Shown: in pieces, positions 17,005 to 24,660 of the stretch
Layout: each line of letters begins with the position of its first letter
Position numbering within the stretch: position 1 is the first letter of the stretch
From: JAGVPT01 sp049578505
GTDB lineage: Bacteria; Bacteroidota; Ignavibacteria; UBA10030; UBA8401
NCBI GenBank assembly: GCA_049578505.1
Contig: JBAUMC010000084.1
Coordinates: 20,714 to 84,713, forward strand
Direction: 5' to 3'
Length of the DNA: 64,000 nucleotides
Program-made: the position numbers and the translations under genes
Notes under the pieces: model-generated
Seen by the model: the letters and a program-made list of their open reading frames with translations, nothing else
Database searches by the model: none
What the model was told of the DNA's origin: nothing

Positions 17005-17433
17005 GTGGCAGAACACTCTCGGCGACGGGCGGCGCAAAAAGTTTTTCAGATCACGATGGGAAGCGACCCCAAAAATGTCCATCGCGTCGAAGAATTTTTG
17101 CTGAAGATGAGCTCGGCATTGAAGATCGATGACGAAAAGTTCGGCTCATTGCTCGTCGTTGTAACCGAGGCTGTGAATAATGCAATCATCCATGGGAATA
17201 AGAGAAATCCCTCAAAAAAAGTAGTCGTGACGTGCCGACGCCGCGGAAATGTTCTGATCGTAAGAGTCAAAGACGAAGGAAAAGGATTCAACCCGCAAAC
17301 CGTACCCAATCCGATTCATGAGGATAATTTATTGCGCGAGAGCGGAAGGGGAGTTTTTTTGATGCATCAATTGATGGAGAAGGTTAGTTTTAACAAAAAC
17401 GGGAATGAAGTAACGATGATGATGAAGATGTGA
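17005..17433 (+). CDS. Anti-sigma factor-type serine kinase (RsbW/SpoIIAB-like ATP-binding protein)
   Basis: A 142-residue GHKL ATPase of the HATPase_c_2 type. The N box is VVVTEAVNNAIIHGNKRNP, the G1 box is VKDEGKGFNPQTVPNP and the G2 box is ESGRGVFLMHQLM. Family members bind and inhibit a sigma factor and phosphorylate an anti-anti-sigma partner, but neither partner is encoded nearby, so the target is unknown. The GTG at 17005 is preceded by AAAGGATT. A strong terminator follows. Confidence 0.87.
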   Translation: MAEHSRRRAAQKVFQITMGSDPKNVHRVEEFLLKMSSALKIDDEKFGSLLVVVTEAVNNAIIHGNKRNPSKKVVVTCRRRGNVLIVRVKDEGKGFNPQTVPNPIHEDNLLRESGRGVFLMHQLMEKVSFNKNGNEVTMMMKM

Positions 17434-17467
17434 TTTCTTATTCCCGGACAAGAGCGGCAAAGCAGGC

Positions 17468-17500
17468 GACCCTCACCTCCAAAGTGAGGGTCACTTTTTT
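17468..17500. terminator. Intrinsic terminator between convergent genes
   Basis: GACCCTCAC (17468-17476) pairs perfectly with GTGAGGGTC (17484-17492), followed on the plus strand by AC and six T. It ends the RsbW-like transcript and may also stop mdh from the other side. Confidence 0.88.
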
Positions 17501-18422
17501 ATAGCTTCACTTTGTTCATGTTGGATTTCACGTCCTCTGCGGATTTTTTCAAGGCTCCCGATTCTTCCGGAGTAAGTTTGATTTCGATAATCTGCTCAAT
17601 GCCGTTCTTGCCAAGCTTCACCGGCACTCCGACCACCGTATCCCTTAAACCGTATTCTCCTTGCAGAAATGCTGCGCAGGGAAGGATGCGTTTTTTATCC
17701 TTCACAATAGCTTCGACCATTTGAACTGCCGCGGACGAGGGGGCGTAATACGCGCTCCCTGTTTTCAAATAATTGACAATCTCGATTCCACCGTTGCGGG
17801 CTCGCGTAACGAGGGAATCGATTTTTTCCTGAGGCATTAAATCTGCCAGGGGAATTCCAGCCACCGAGGTGTAACGGGGAAGCGGCACCATCGAGTCACC
17901 GTGGCCCCCGAGGACGAAGGCTGTGACATCTTCGACAGAGACATTCAGTTCCATCGCGATGAATGTTCGAAAACGTGCCGTGTCGAGAACGCCCGCCATC
18001 CCGATCACGCGGTGCCGGTCGAAACCGCTGACCTTAAGAGCGACGTACACCATCACATCGAGCGGATTGGAAACGACTATTAAAATTGATTTTGGAGATT
18101 TTGCCACTGCTTGTTCGGTCACCGTTTTGAGAATACCGGCGTTGGTATTGAGAAGGTCATCGCGGCTCATCCCCGGCTTCCGTGCGATTCCGGCAGTGAT
18201 AACAACGATGTCCGAGTTTGCCGTCGCGTCGTACGTGTTTGTCCCGATAATCTTCGAATCGAACCCTTCTACCGGTGCAGACTCGTACATGTCGAGTCCT
18301 TTCCCCTGCGGGAGGCCGTCAACGACATCGACCAGAACTACTTCGTTCGCCAATTCTTTTTCTGCAATGCGTTGCGCGGATGATGCGCCGACATTGCCTG
18401 CACCGATCACTGTAATTTTCAT
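17499..18422 (-). CDS. mdh: Malate dehydrogenase
   Basis: A 307-residue NAD-dependent malate dehydrogenase of the LDH-like type, which interconverts malate and oxaloacetate in the TCA cycle. The Rossmann motif is ITVIGAGNVGAS, with the NAD-selective Asp in VVLVDVVDGLPQG. Substrate residues are visible in ITAGIARKPGMSRDDL (Arg), VVSNPLDVM and the catalytic His in LGGHGDSMVPLPRY. The ATG at 18422 has GGAG seven bases ahead; a longer frame upstream runs through a terminator and is rejected. It is separated from rplU-rpmA by that terminator. Confidence 0.96.
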   Translation of the reverse strand: MKITVIGAGNVGASSAQRIAEKELANEVVLVDVVDGLPQGKGLDMYESAPVEGFDSKIIGTNTYDATANSDIVVITAGIARKPGMSRDDLLNTNAGILKTVTEQAVAKSPKSILIVVSNPLDVMVYVALKVSGFDRHRVIGMAGVLDTARFRTFIAMELNVSVEDVTAFVLGGHGDSMVPLPRYTSVAGIPLADLMPQEKIDSLVTRARNGGIEIVNYLKTGSAYYAPSSAAVQMVEAIVKDKKRILPCAAFLQGEYGLRDTVVGVPVKLGKNGIEQIIEIKLTPEESGALKKSAEDVKSNMNKVKL

Positions 18423-18445
18423 CGTTTTCTCCGACAATAAAGTAG

Positions 18446-18478
18446 AAAAAAAATGCGTAAGAGAGATGCTCCTACGCA
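18446..18478 (-). terminator. Intrinsic terminator of the rplU-rpmA operon
   Basis: On the minus strand TGCGTAGGAG pairs with CTCTTACGCA (10 pairs with one G-T) around a 5-base loop, followed by eight T. It lies after rpmA and just before the mdh start. Confidence 0.88.
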
Positions 18479-18514
18479 GCAATAATGTTGTTGAGGTTGA
18501 AGAAACTCCTCCGC

Positions 18515-18769
18515 CTAGGCGGTAACGATTGAAATCGCCTGACGTGTTTTGCCGACCCGTTGAAACTTGACGACGCCGTCAGTCAATGCAAACAATGTGT
18601 CGTCGCCGCCTTTCGCAACGTTTGCGCCGGGATGAAACTTCGTTCCGCGCTGCCGGACTAATATTGTTCCCGCAAGAACCTTTTGGCCGCTGAAACGCTT
18701 CACGCCAAGCCGCTGGGCATTACTGTCGCGTCCGTTACGGGAGCTTCCGCCCCCTTTTTTATGAGCCAT
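18515..18769 (-). CDS. rpmA: 50S ribosomal protein L27
   Basis: An 84-residue L27, placed near the peptidyl-transferase centre. The conserved start MAHKKGGGSSRNGRDSNAQR and the motif RQRGTKFHPGANVAKGGDDT are complete. The N-terminus has no Firmicute-type cleavable extension. It lies 14 bases after rplU in the usual order and shares its promoter. Confidence 0.97.
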   Translation of the reverse strand: MAHKKGGGSSRNGRDSNAQRLGVKRFSGQKVLAGTILVRQRGTKFHPGANVAKGGDDTLFALTDGVVKFQRVGKTRQAISIVTA

Positions 18770-18783
18770 GCTTCAAATCTCCG

Positions 18784-19092
18784 TTATGCTATCGATGTAA
18801 TTTCTATATGAGTGTATTGCTGTCGGTGGCCGCGTTTCACGCGGTAGCCTTTGCGCTTCTTCTTTTTGAAGACAACGACCTTTTCGTCCTTTACGTGGGC
18901 AAGCACTTTTGCGTTCACCGAAGCACCCGAAACAACAGGCGCACCGATTTTTACCTCTTTATCATTGGAAAGCAAGAGCACCTTGTCGAATTTCACACTG
19001 CTGCCGACTTCATTTTCCAGCCTCGGAACATAGAGTTTTTCCTCGGGATTCACTTTATATTGCTGCCCGGCGATCTCAACGACTGCAAACAT
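18784..19092 (-). CDS. rplU: 50S ribosomal protein L21
   Basis: A 102-residue L21, which binds 23S rRNA. Family features include FAVVEIAGQQYKV at the start and the basic C-terminal region FKKKKRKGYRVKRGHRQQYT. The ATG at 19092 is preferred over the one at 19101, because AGGAAGG then lies at good spacing; the earlier ATG directly abuts that ribosome site. It is the first gene of the rplU-rpmA operon. Confidence 0.97.
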   Translation of the reverse strand: MFAVVEIAGQQYKVNPEEKLYVPRLENEVGSSVKFDKVLLLSNDKEVKIGAPVVSGASVNAKVLAHVKDEKVVVFKKKKRKGYRVKRGHRQQYTHIEITSIA

Positions 19093-19140
19093 CTGGTACA
19101 TCCTTCCTCAAAAATGATTTTCTTTCAAAATTGGACTACT

Positions 19141-19169
19141 ATAATACCGAAAAAATGCAAAAAAGTCAA
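19141..19169 (-). promoter_or_regulatory. Promoter of rplU-rpmA
   Basis: On the minus strand TTGACT (19164-19169), a 17-base spacer and TATTAT (19141-19146), about 50 bases ahead of the rplU start. Confidence 0.65.
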
Positions 19170-19271
19170 CGGTAAAAACATGAATCGGTGAGTCTATTTA
19201 CGATCTTCACGTTATCCGGCAGGTTTCTGGCCTTCGGAATTGGGTATTCACACTGTCCCTCTGTAAAAATA

Positions 19272-19540
19272 AGTGCTGGCTCAATTTGTCATTCCCGCGT
19301 GCCAATGGCATCCTCCGAAGGAGTCCTTTGGACCTTTGGGAAAAGCGGGTCGAAGACTCCCAACGGGTTTATCGACCCGTAGGGTCGTTCCACAAATCCA
19401 CGATTCGTAGAATCGTAGATAGACGACTCGGCGAGAATCCAAATATTCACTTTTTACTGCACAATGGATGCCCACTTTTCCCGAAGGGATTCCTTCGGAA
19501 CGTGGGCATGACATATTGTTTCCCAAATTGAGCCATCACC
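19272..19540. repeat. 269-bp MITE, long copy B
   Basis: A long relative of the 90-bp MITE, in the opposite orientation. Its ends AGTGCTGGCTCAATTTG and (reverse complement) GGTGATGGCTCAATTTG form the terminal inverted repeat, and the next 20-30 bases on each side match the 90-bp copies. About 180 bp of extra sequence sit in the middle with nested palindromes, for example ACGGGT/ACCCGT (19363-19380) and ACGATT/AATCGT (19400-19416). The flanks TAAAAATA (19264-19271) and TGAAAATA (19541-19548) match at 7 of 8 positions, consistent with an 8-bp target duplication. Confidence 0.75.
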
Positions 19541-19555
19541 TGAAAATATACACTC

Positions 19556-19584
19556 TTGACTTATTCTTTACGAAAAGATAAATT
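19556..19584 (+). promoter_or_regulatory. Candidate promoter for the cytochrome c pair
   Basis: TTGACT (19556-19561), a 17-base spacer and TAAATT (19579-19584). It begins 15 bases after the MITE end and lies about 235 bases ahead of the first cytochrome gene, leaving a long leader in which nothing else is recognised. Confidence 0.45.
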
Positions 19585-19819
19585 AACGCACAATTGTGGG
19601 CAGAGGAGAGGGACATTCAAGGCACTGTAGGGCTTTGAATTCACATTGTAGGGCGATTGACCCAGATCAATCATATCCAACTTAAAATTAACTAAGCACG
19701 CGCGGAATTATTGTTTTTTCCTGCAACGGTGTGATTGTTCCACATTTGTGAACGAAGAGGTATGTTTTCATGACAGTCGTGCACGAAATACGTTCGCATT
19801 TTCATCTTACGGAGGTGCA

Positions 19820-21193
19820 ATGAACACATTTTTCAGAATGATGCTAGTATGTTTTGCGGTATGGCTGTCGGCCGCTCTGTTTACTCTGGCATTTTGTGCG
19901 CCTGCAGACAAAGAGGCCGAGTCAAAACAGGCAATGGGAAAATCCATCTATGAAGCACGTTGCGCTCCGTGTCATGGTGTGGATGGAAAGGGGGATGGAG
20001 CCACAGCAGCACTATTGAATCCCCGACCGCGGAATTTTACCTCCGGTATGTTCAAGTTTCGTTCCACGGAAAGCGGCAGCCTTCCCACAGATGAGGATCT
20101 CATCTCGACGGTAAAAAACGGCTTACATGGAACCTCGATGCCCGATTGGGCGCCGTTCATCACCGGCGATTCGTTGAAGGAAGTTGTCGAGTATGTGAAA
20201 CGATTCTCTCCCCGTTTTCAATATGATAAGCCCCGACCAGTTCGTCTGGGAACTCCCGTTCCGTTTACGGCAATAAGCGTATCGGCCGGTAAAAAAGTCT
20301 ATGCCAAATTGCAATGCGCGGATTGCCACGGTACCGACGGGGCAGGAACGGATGCGGTTGCGAAAGATTTTCAGGATGAATGGAATTTTGAAACCAATGC
20401 TGTGAACTTGACCGAACCCTGGACATTCCGGGGAGGGGCAACTGCGCGTGACATCTATCTCCGGTTTAGGACCGGCGTTGATGGCACCCCGATGCCGTCG
20501 TATGCAGGCGCTGCGAGCGATAAAGATATGTGGAGCCTCGCAAATTACATCGTTTCGATCGCCCGTAAGCCGGTCTGGAAAATGAATGAAACTGAAATCA
20601 ATGAATTCTACACGAAACTCGATGCACAGGCAAAAGCTGACCCTGTTCGACGGGGAAAATATCTCGTCAGGAGTATCGGATGCGCAGGGTGCCATTCCAT
20701 GTACACCGAAGACCTCCGCGTCGCAGAGGGAACACAATTCTCCGGAGGATTGACGTTTGACCTCTATCCGTTCGGCAAATACGTCACACGAAATCTCACC
20801 TCGGACAAAGAAACCGGGTTAGGGAATTGGACTGATCAGGAAATAAAAAGGGCGTTCACTCAAGGAATATCTCGCGACGGAAGAAAGTTTCTTCCGTTTC
20901 CAATGCCGTGGGCTGCTTTCGCTGCTTTGAGAGAAGAAGATCAAAACGCCATTGTCGCGTACTTGCGGACCATTCCCCCTATCCATCATAAGATCCCCGA
21001 CCCTGAGAAGCTTAACATCTTCTCCTACCTGTGGGGAAAATTTAGAATGTTGATTCTTAAAGAACAGATCCCGGCGGCGGCATATCCTATGAAAGAAACT
21101 GATGAGGAGCAAAAGCCGGTGTCTCAAAATTTTCCCGGCCAGGCGAAGAATTTCGCCGTGCGCGCTGATGGTACGAAGGAGGTGCAACCATGA
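19820..21193 (+). CDS. Triheme cytochrome c
   Basis: A 457-residue periplasmic electron-transfer protein. A signal sequence or anchor (about residues 5-27) is followed by three class I cytochrome domains with heme sites CAPCH (48-52), CADCH (166-170) and CAGCH (288-292). The third domain resembles the whole of the next gene: both share FSGG/FLAGGA, NLTxDKETGL, a DGR motif and a MPWxxF motif. The start at 19820 has GGAGGT at good spacing; a longer in-frame start at 19748 has none. The four-base overlap with the next gene shows an operon. The redox partner is not evident. Confidence 0.9.
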   Translation: MNTFFRMMLVCFAVWLSAALFTLAFCAPADKEAESKQAMGKSIYEARCAPCHGVDGKGDGATAALLNPRPRNFTSGMFKFRSTESGSLPTDEDLISTVKNGLHGTSMPDWAPFITGDSLKEVVEYVKRFSPRFQYDKPRPVRLGTPVPFTAISVSAGKKVYAKLQCADCHGTDGAGTDAVAKDFQDEWNFETNAVNLTEPWTFRGGATARDIYLRFRTGVDGTPMPSYAGAASDKDMWSLANYIVSIARKPVWKMNETEINEFYTKLDAQAKADPVRRGKYLVRSIGCAGCHSMYTEDLRVAEGTQFSGGLTFDLYPFGKYVTRNLTSDKETGLGNWTDQEIKRAFTQGISRDGRKFLPFPMPWAAFAALREEDQNAIVAYLRTIPPIHHKIPDPEKLNIFSYLWGKFRMLILKEQIPAAAYPMKETDEEQKPVSQNFPGQAKNFAVRADGTKEVQP

Positions 21194-21798
21194 AGAAGAT
21201 ATTAAAAAGGGTCGTTATCGTAGTTGTGTGTTTGATAGTCGTAGGATTTCTTGCGTTCCTTTATCTTATTCCTCCGTTCGATTTGCTTCCACGCGAGGCA
21301 TTTAGCCATCCTCACTTAGAAGCCGTAGCCTCGTCTTTGGAGAAAATCGACGACCCTGTCGAGCGGGCACTTGCCCAGCGCGGACAATACATCATGTCCT
21401 ATTCGGATTGCAGCGATTGCCATACCCCGCAAGGAGACCAGGGACCGAATTGGAGCGAATTCCTTGCGGGGGGTGCGAAGTTTGATGTCAAAAAATCGGG
21501 GATATCTTTCTCACGCAATTTGACTCCCGATAAAGAAACAGGACTTGCGCGAAGAACCGATGAAGAGGTAAAACGGGTATTGCGGAGCGGGGTGTTTCAT
21601 GACGGGCGGGTGTTTGAGTTGACAACAATGCCATGGCCGGGCTTTTCCAATATGACCGAAGAAGACCGCTGCGCGCTGGTCGTTTATCTCCGTCATATCA
21701 AACCGGTCAAGCACAATGTCCCTGAGTGGTCGCCGAGAAGTTCGGGGGCTCCGTACTTCTTTTATGCGTACGACTACGCCGAGCATGAGAAAAAGTGA
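21190..21798 (+). CDS. Membrane-anchored monoheme cytochrome c
   Basis: A 202-residue cytochrome with an N-terminal membrane helix (VVIVVVCLIVVGFLAFLYLI, about residues 8-27) and one heme site, CSDCH, near residue 76. The later part (LTPDKETGLARRTDEEVKRV, TTMPWPGF) resembles the third domain of the upstream triheme protein, suggesting duplication. Its ATG overlaps the upstream stop by four bases (ATGA). The two proteins together would form a four-heme periplasmic relay. Confidence 0.88.
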   Translation: MKKILKRVVIVVVCLIVVGFLAFLYLIPPFDLLPREAFSHPHLEAVASSLEKIDDPVERALAQRGQYIMSYSDCSDCHTPQGDQGPNWSEFLAGGAKFDVKKSGISFSRNLTPDKETGLARRTDEEVKRVLRSGVFHDGRVFELTTMPWPGFSNMTEEDRCALVVYLRHIKPVKHNVPEWSPRSSGAPYFFYAYDYAEHEKK

Positions 21799-21924
21799 AA
21801 CTTGTGGAATATGTGGGACTAACGTTTCGCGCAAAGCTCGCGAGATGAAAAACAGGTTACATCAAGAAACCTTGGCGGTTTTGGGGAGTGGTGCACATTG
21901 AGTATTCTAAATAAAGAAAGATTT

Positions 21925-21988
21925 GTCATGCCCGCGAAAGCGGGCATCCAGATCTAATTGAATGGATTCCGGCTTTCGCCGGAATGAC
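21925..21988. repeat. REP-like double palindrome
   Basis: A 64-bp unit GTCATGCCCGCGAAAGCGGG...CCGGCTTTCGCCGGAATGAC. Two hairpins (CCCGC/GCGGG and CCGGC/GCCGG) lie inside an outer GTCAT/ATGAC inversion. The same GTCATxCC...GGAATGAC theme occurs in the core of the MITEs. Confidence 0.75.
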
Positions 21989-22093
21989 ATTTGCTCTGAA
22001 AGCATGCCACTACCGGGCTTTGCCTCTTGGCGAGAGTCCAAATTTTAAAGGTTGGGAAAAAATACGCATCTCTAGCAAAAGAAAGGAATCACC

Positions 22094-22345
22094 ATGGATA
22101 GATATTTGGTAGAATCACCCCATACAAAAGACGATTGTCACCATGCTGTCAAACAAGTTGAAGCGTTGGGATACCTAACACACTTTGAATGGGGATGTGC
22201 TTCCGGCGATCATACGGGTTTCACGATCATTGAAGCCGAGAACGAAGCCCAGGCGAGGATGGTTGTTCCCCCAATGAGCCGGAAAGCGGCGAGGGTGGTG
22301 AAGCTGAATAGGTTCACGCCCGAAATGCTGAAAGCATCGCACTAA
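22094..22345 (+). CDS. Small conserved protein, DUF4242-like
   Basis: An 83-residue protein beginning MDRYLVESPHTKDDCHHAVK, with the central motif FEWGCASGDHTGFTIIEAEN and a final VVKLNRFTPEMLK. This layout resembles the small ferredoxin-like-fold DUF4242 proteins. The Cys/His pairs (DDCHHA, GCASGDH) could bind metal, but that is a guess. AAAGGAATC lies ahead of the ATG. It stands alone between a REP-like repeat and the convergent dgt gene. Confidence 0.65.
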   Translation: MDRYLVESPHTKDDCHHAVKQVEALGYLTHFEWGCASGDHTGFTIIEAENEAQARMVVPPMSRKAARVVKLNRFTPEMLKASH

Positions 22346-22353
22346 AGAAAAAA

Positions 22354-23619
22354 TCAAATGAGATCGGCCAACGAGCCGAACTCTGCATCGAAGAGCCGCT
22401 TATAAGTGCGGATGGCAAAGCCGTCGGTCATGCCTGCGATGTGATCGCACAACAACCGCATGCGTTGGTTCGCGCTTGCCGTGCTTCGAACGCTCCTCTC
22501 GGCGTCGCGCGGCAGCAGGTTCGTTTTTGAAGTTTCTTTTTCGATGTAGTTTTCTTCGAACGCGTGGAATATTTTTTGCAGAATGTACGCCCCCTTGTGC
22601 TCTAGCTGGTGGAGCTGCGGCGAACGAAAAACAAGGTCAATCGAAACATTCTTATACAATTCAGCTTCTTGTTCGATGGCTGGGTCGATTTCCAGCCGGA
22701 AGCAATAGCGATTTGTCTTCCCGCTCATAAAGTTTTTCCATTTGCCTACACTGCATGCCTGGATAAATTTCCCGATCTTTCCGGCAATCATCTTTTCTAA
22801 TTGCTCCGTCGAAATGGCCTCAATGATTTCTTCGAGTGAACGGCCCTCTTCGCCGGAGAGAGGTCGGTCTCCTGCCCAACGCTCAATCTTCTCTTTGTTG
22901 ATGATTCCGGAATGAATGCCGTCGGCGAGGTCGTTGAGCGAATACGCTGCATCGTCCGACCAATCCATAATCTGACATTCGATGCTGCGGAATGAGTTGA
23001 GTTTTTTTCCAGCACTCAATTCCTCCGGCGGGTGGATGCCGCCGAAAGCAAACTCTGCATATCCCCGCTGTTCATCGTAAATGAAATGGTTCTCCGGATT
23101 TTCTAACACTCCGTACGGTGTCTTGTATTTCAATATGCCGTCGAGAAACGCCCGGGTCGGATTCATTCCCTGCCGTTCTCCACTGGAAGAATAAATAATC
23201 TCTGTGATGAGCCGCAGCGTTTGGGCATTACCTTCGAAGCCTCCGTATTTCTTCATTAAGGTATTGAGGGTCCGTTCGCCCGCATGTCCGAAAGGAGGAT
23301 GGCCGAGGTCGTGTGAAAGACAGATCGCTTCGACGAGGTTCGCGTCGATAGTGAACGTATTCGACAACAAAGGACTTCCCTGCTGGAGGAATTTACAGAT
23401 TGACCGGCCAATTTGGGCAACTTCCAGCGAATGCGTCAAACGTGTTCTGTAGAAATCGTACTCTCCTGAAAGAAAGACCTGCGTTTTTGCCTGCAGCCTT
23501 CGAAACGCTGAAGTGTGAATGATCCTGTCCCGGTCGATCTCAAAGGGAGACCGATAGTCGGCAACCCGTTCTTTGGTCAAGCATTGCAAGTCAAAATCGT
23601 TGTAAAAGGTATTTTCCAT
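22354..23619 (-). CDS. dgt: Deoxyguanosinetriphosphate triphosphohydrolase-like protein
   Basis: A 421-residue HD-domain dNTPase that hydrolyses dGTP (or other dNTPs) to deoxynucleoside and triphosphate, helping control the nucleotide pool. The family N-terminus RSPFEIDRDRIIHTSAFRRL is followed by TRLTHSLEVAQIGR, and the HD metal motif is LSHDLGHPPFGHAGE at about residues 105-119. A later Asp (DWSDDAAYSLNDLADGI) completes the metal site. It has the usual length. It lies four bases after the preceding gene on the same strand and is probably co-transcribed. Confidence 0.92.
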   Translation of the reverse strand: MENTFYNDFDLQCLTKERVADYRSPFEIDRDRIIHTSAFRRLQAKTQVFLSGEYDFYRTRLTHSLEVAQIGRSICKFLQQGSPLLSNTFTIDANLVEAICLSHDLGHPPFGHAGERTLNTLMKKYGGFEGNAQTLRLITEIIYSSSGERQGMNPTRAFLDGILKYKTPYGVLENPENHFIYDEQRGYAEFAFGGIHPPEELSAGKKLNSFRSIECQIMDWSDDAAYSLNDLADGIHSGIINKEKIERWAGDRPLSGEEGRSLEEIIEAISTEQLEKMIAGKIGKFIQACSVGKWKNFMSGKTNRYCFRLEIDPAIEQEAELYKNVSIDLVFRSPQLHQLEHKGAYILQKIFHAFEENYIEKETSKTNLLPRDAERSVRSTASANQRMRLLCDHIAGMTDGFAIRTYKRLFDAEFGSLADLI

Positions 23620-23623
23620 TCGC

Positions 23624-24334
23624 CTATTTTCTTATATGATGTTCTTCCGGAATTATTTCATCTCCCCATGCATAGCGAATCTTTCGCGCGATGAAACGAA
23701 GCGACTTAACGTGACGCCGTTGAGAGATAAAAAAGAAGACGACTTTTGCGGTCCTAAACGAGTAAACTGTTGTTGTATTTATCCGCGAAAAAATTTCGCC
23801 TGCTTTCAATATAATAAATCTTTCCCTTCCCATCCTCGGATAATGTTGGTAGACAAGGAGCGAATGTCCGAGTGAAAAGAAACGGGCCGCTTCTTTCCAG
23901 TACAGGTATTTATGTGACCCGCGTCGTCCTCGCGGAATGCTCCGTATCTCCAGTCCGTTATCGGGGTCAAAGAATATGATGTCCGATTGCTTCAATTCGG
24001 TTTCAAACTGGTCAAAATATTCGTCCGTGTTTCCATCGGTAAGCTTGCGTGAAAAATAGGTCGCTGAAGGGATGAGCCGCGCCCTTGAAAGAGAAGCGAC
24101 ATCCCGTTCTTTCTTTCTACCGACGACGTTGGAAAGGATATCAAAAAGCTCTGGATCATATTGCCGCCACCGTTTGGGATGATCGAGATAGGCTGTGAAC
24201 TTGCCGTCTCCTTTATTATCGTCCGACGTGAGCATCCAACAAACCGCAATTCTTTTCTTCCCTCCGGCGGCAAGAATTCGCAACAGACCGTACTTCCTAT
24301 AATCGTTGATATCTCCAAAATACTGATTCTTCAT
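23624..24334 (-). CDS. Conserved protein of unknown function with a FFDPDNGLE motif
   Basis: A 236-residue protein starting MKNQYFGDINDYRKYGLLRI (ATG at 24334; the frame is open further upstream but without family-like sequence). Other features are VCWMLTSDDNKGDGKFTAYL, the acidic motif IIFFDPDNGLEIRS and LLVYQHYPRMGRERF. I recognise this as a recurrent uncharacterised family rather than any named enzyme. The DPDNG motif after a hydrophobic strand is reminiscent of the motif IV position of some nucleic-acid methyltransferases, but no glycine-rich SAM loop is evident. It sits directly upstream of dgt on the same strand. Confidence 0.6.
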   Translation of the reverse strand: MKNQYFGDINDYRKYGLLRILAAGGKKRIAVCWMLTSDDNKGDGKFTAYLDHPKRWRQYDPELFDILSNVVGRKKERDVASLSRARLIPSATYFSRKLTDGNTDEYFDQFETELKQSDIIFFDPDNGLEIRSIPRGRRGSHKYLYWKEAARFFSLGHSLLVYQHYPRMGRERFIILKAGEIFSRINTTTVYSFRTAKVVFFFISQRRHVKSLRFIARKIRYAWGDEIIPEEHHIRK

Positions 24335-24379
24335 AATATTGCGGAAAGATGTAATAGTCTTGAAAATCATCCCGTGCAA

Positions 24380-24660
24380 CGATTTGAAAATAGGTAATCA
24401 CTTCGCGAAAGACAAGCGAAAGAAATGTAAAGGACCAAAGCCATTTTGTTAAGCATGTTTGATATAAATCCTAAAATACTTATCTTGATGGGGAAAATTT
24501 CCTAATTAGTTAATTGACGGTACAAAACGCCATCCACGTCCGGATGTTCTGCACGAATATGAAGATAATGAGTTATGCAGTAGAAGGAGGTCGCAGAGCT
24601 CGGACTGAGGAAGATGACTATGATGCACCGCACGATTCCAACGACAATACGAGGTCTGCA
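24380..24660. other. Intergenic region upstream of amtB
   Basis: Nothing recognisable apart from an AT-rich stretch. The amtB frame is open upstream to 24514, but the amino acids there do not resemble the family. Given amtB's role, nitrogen-regulated promoter elements might be expected, but none could be read with confidence. Confidence 0.3.
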
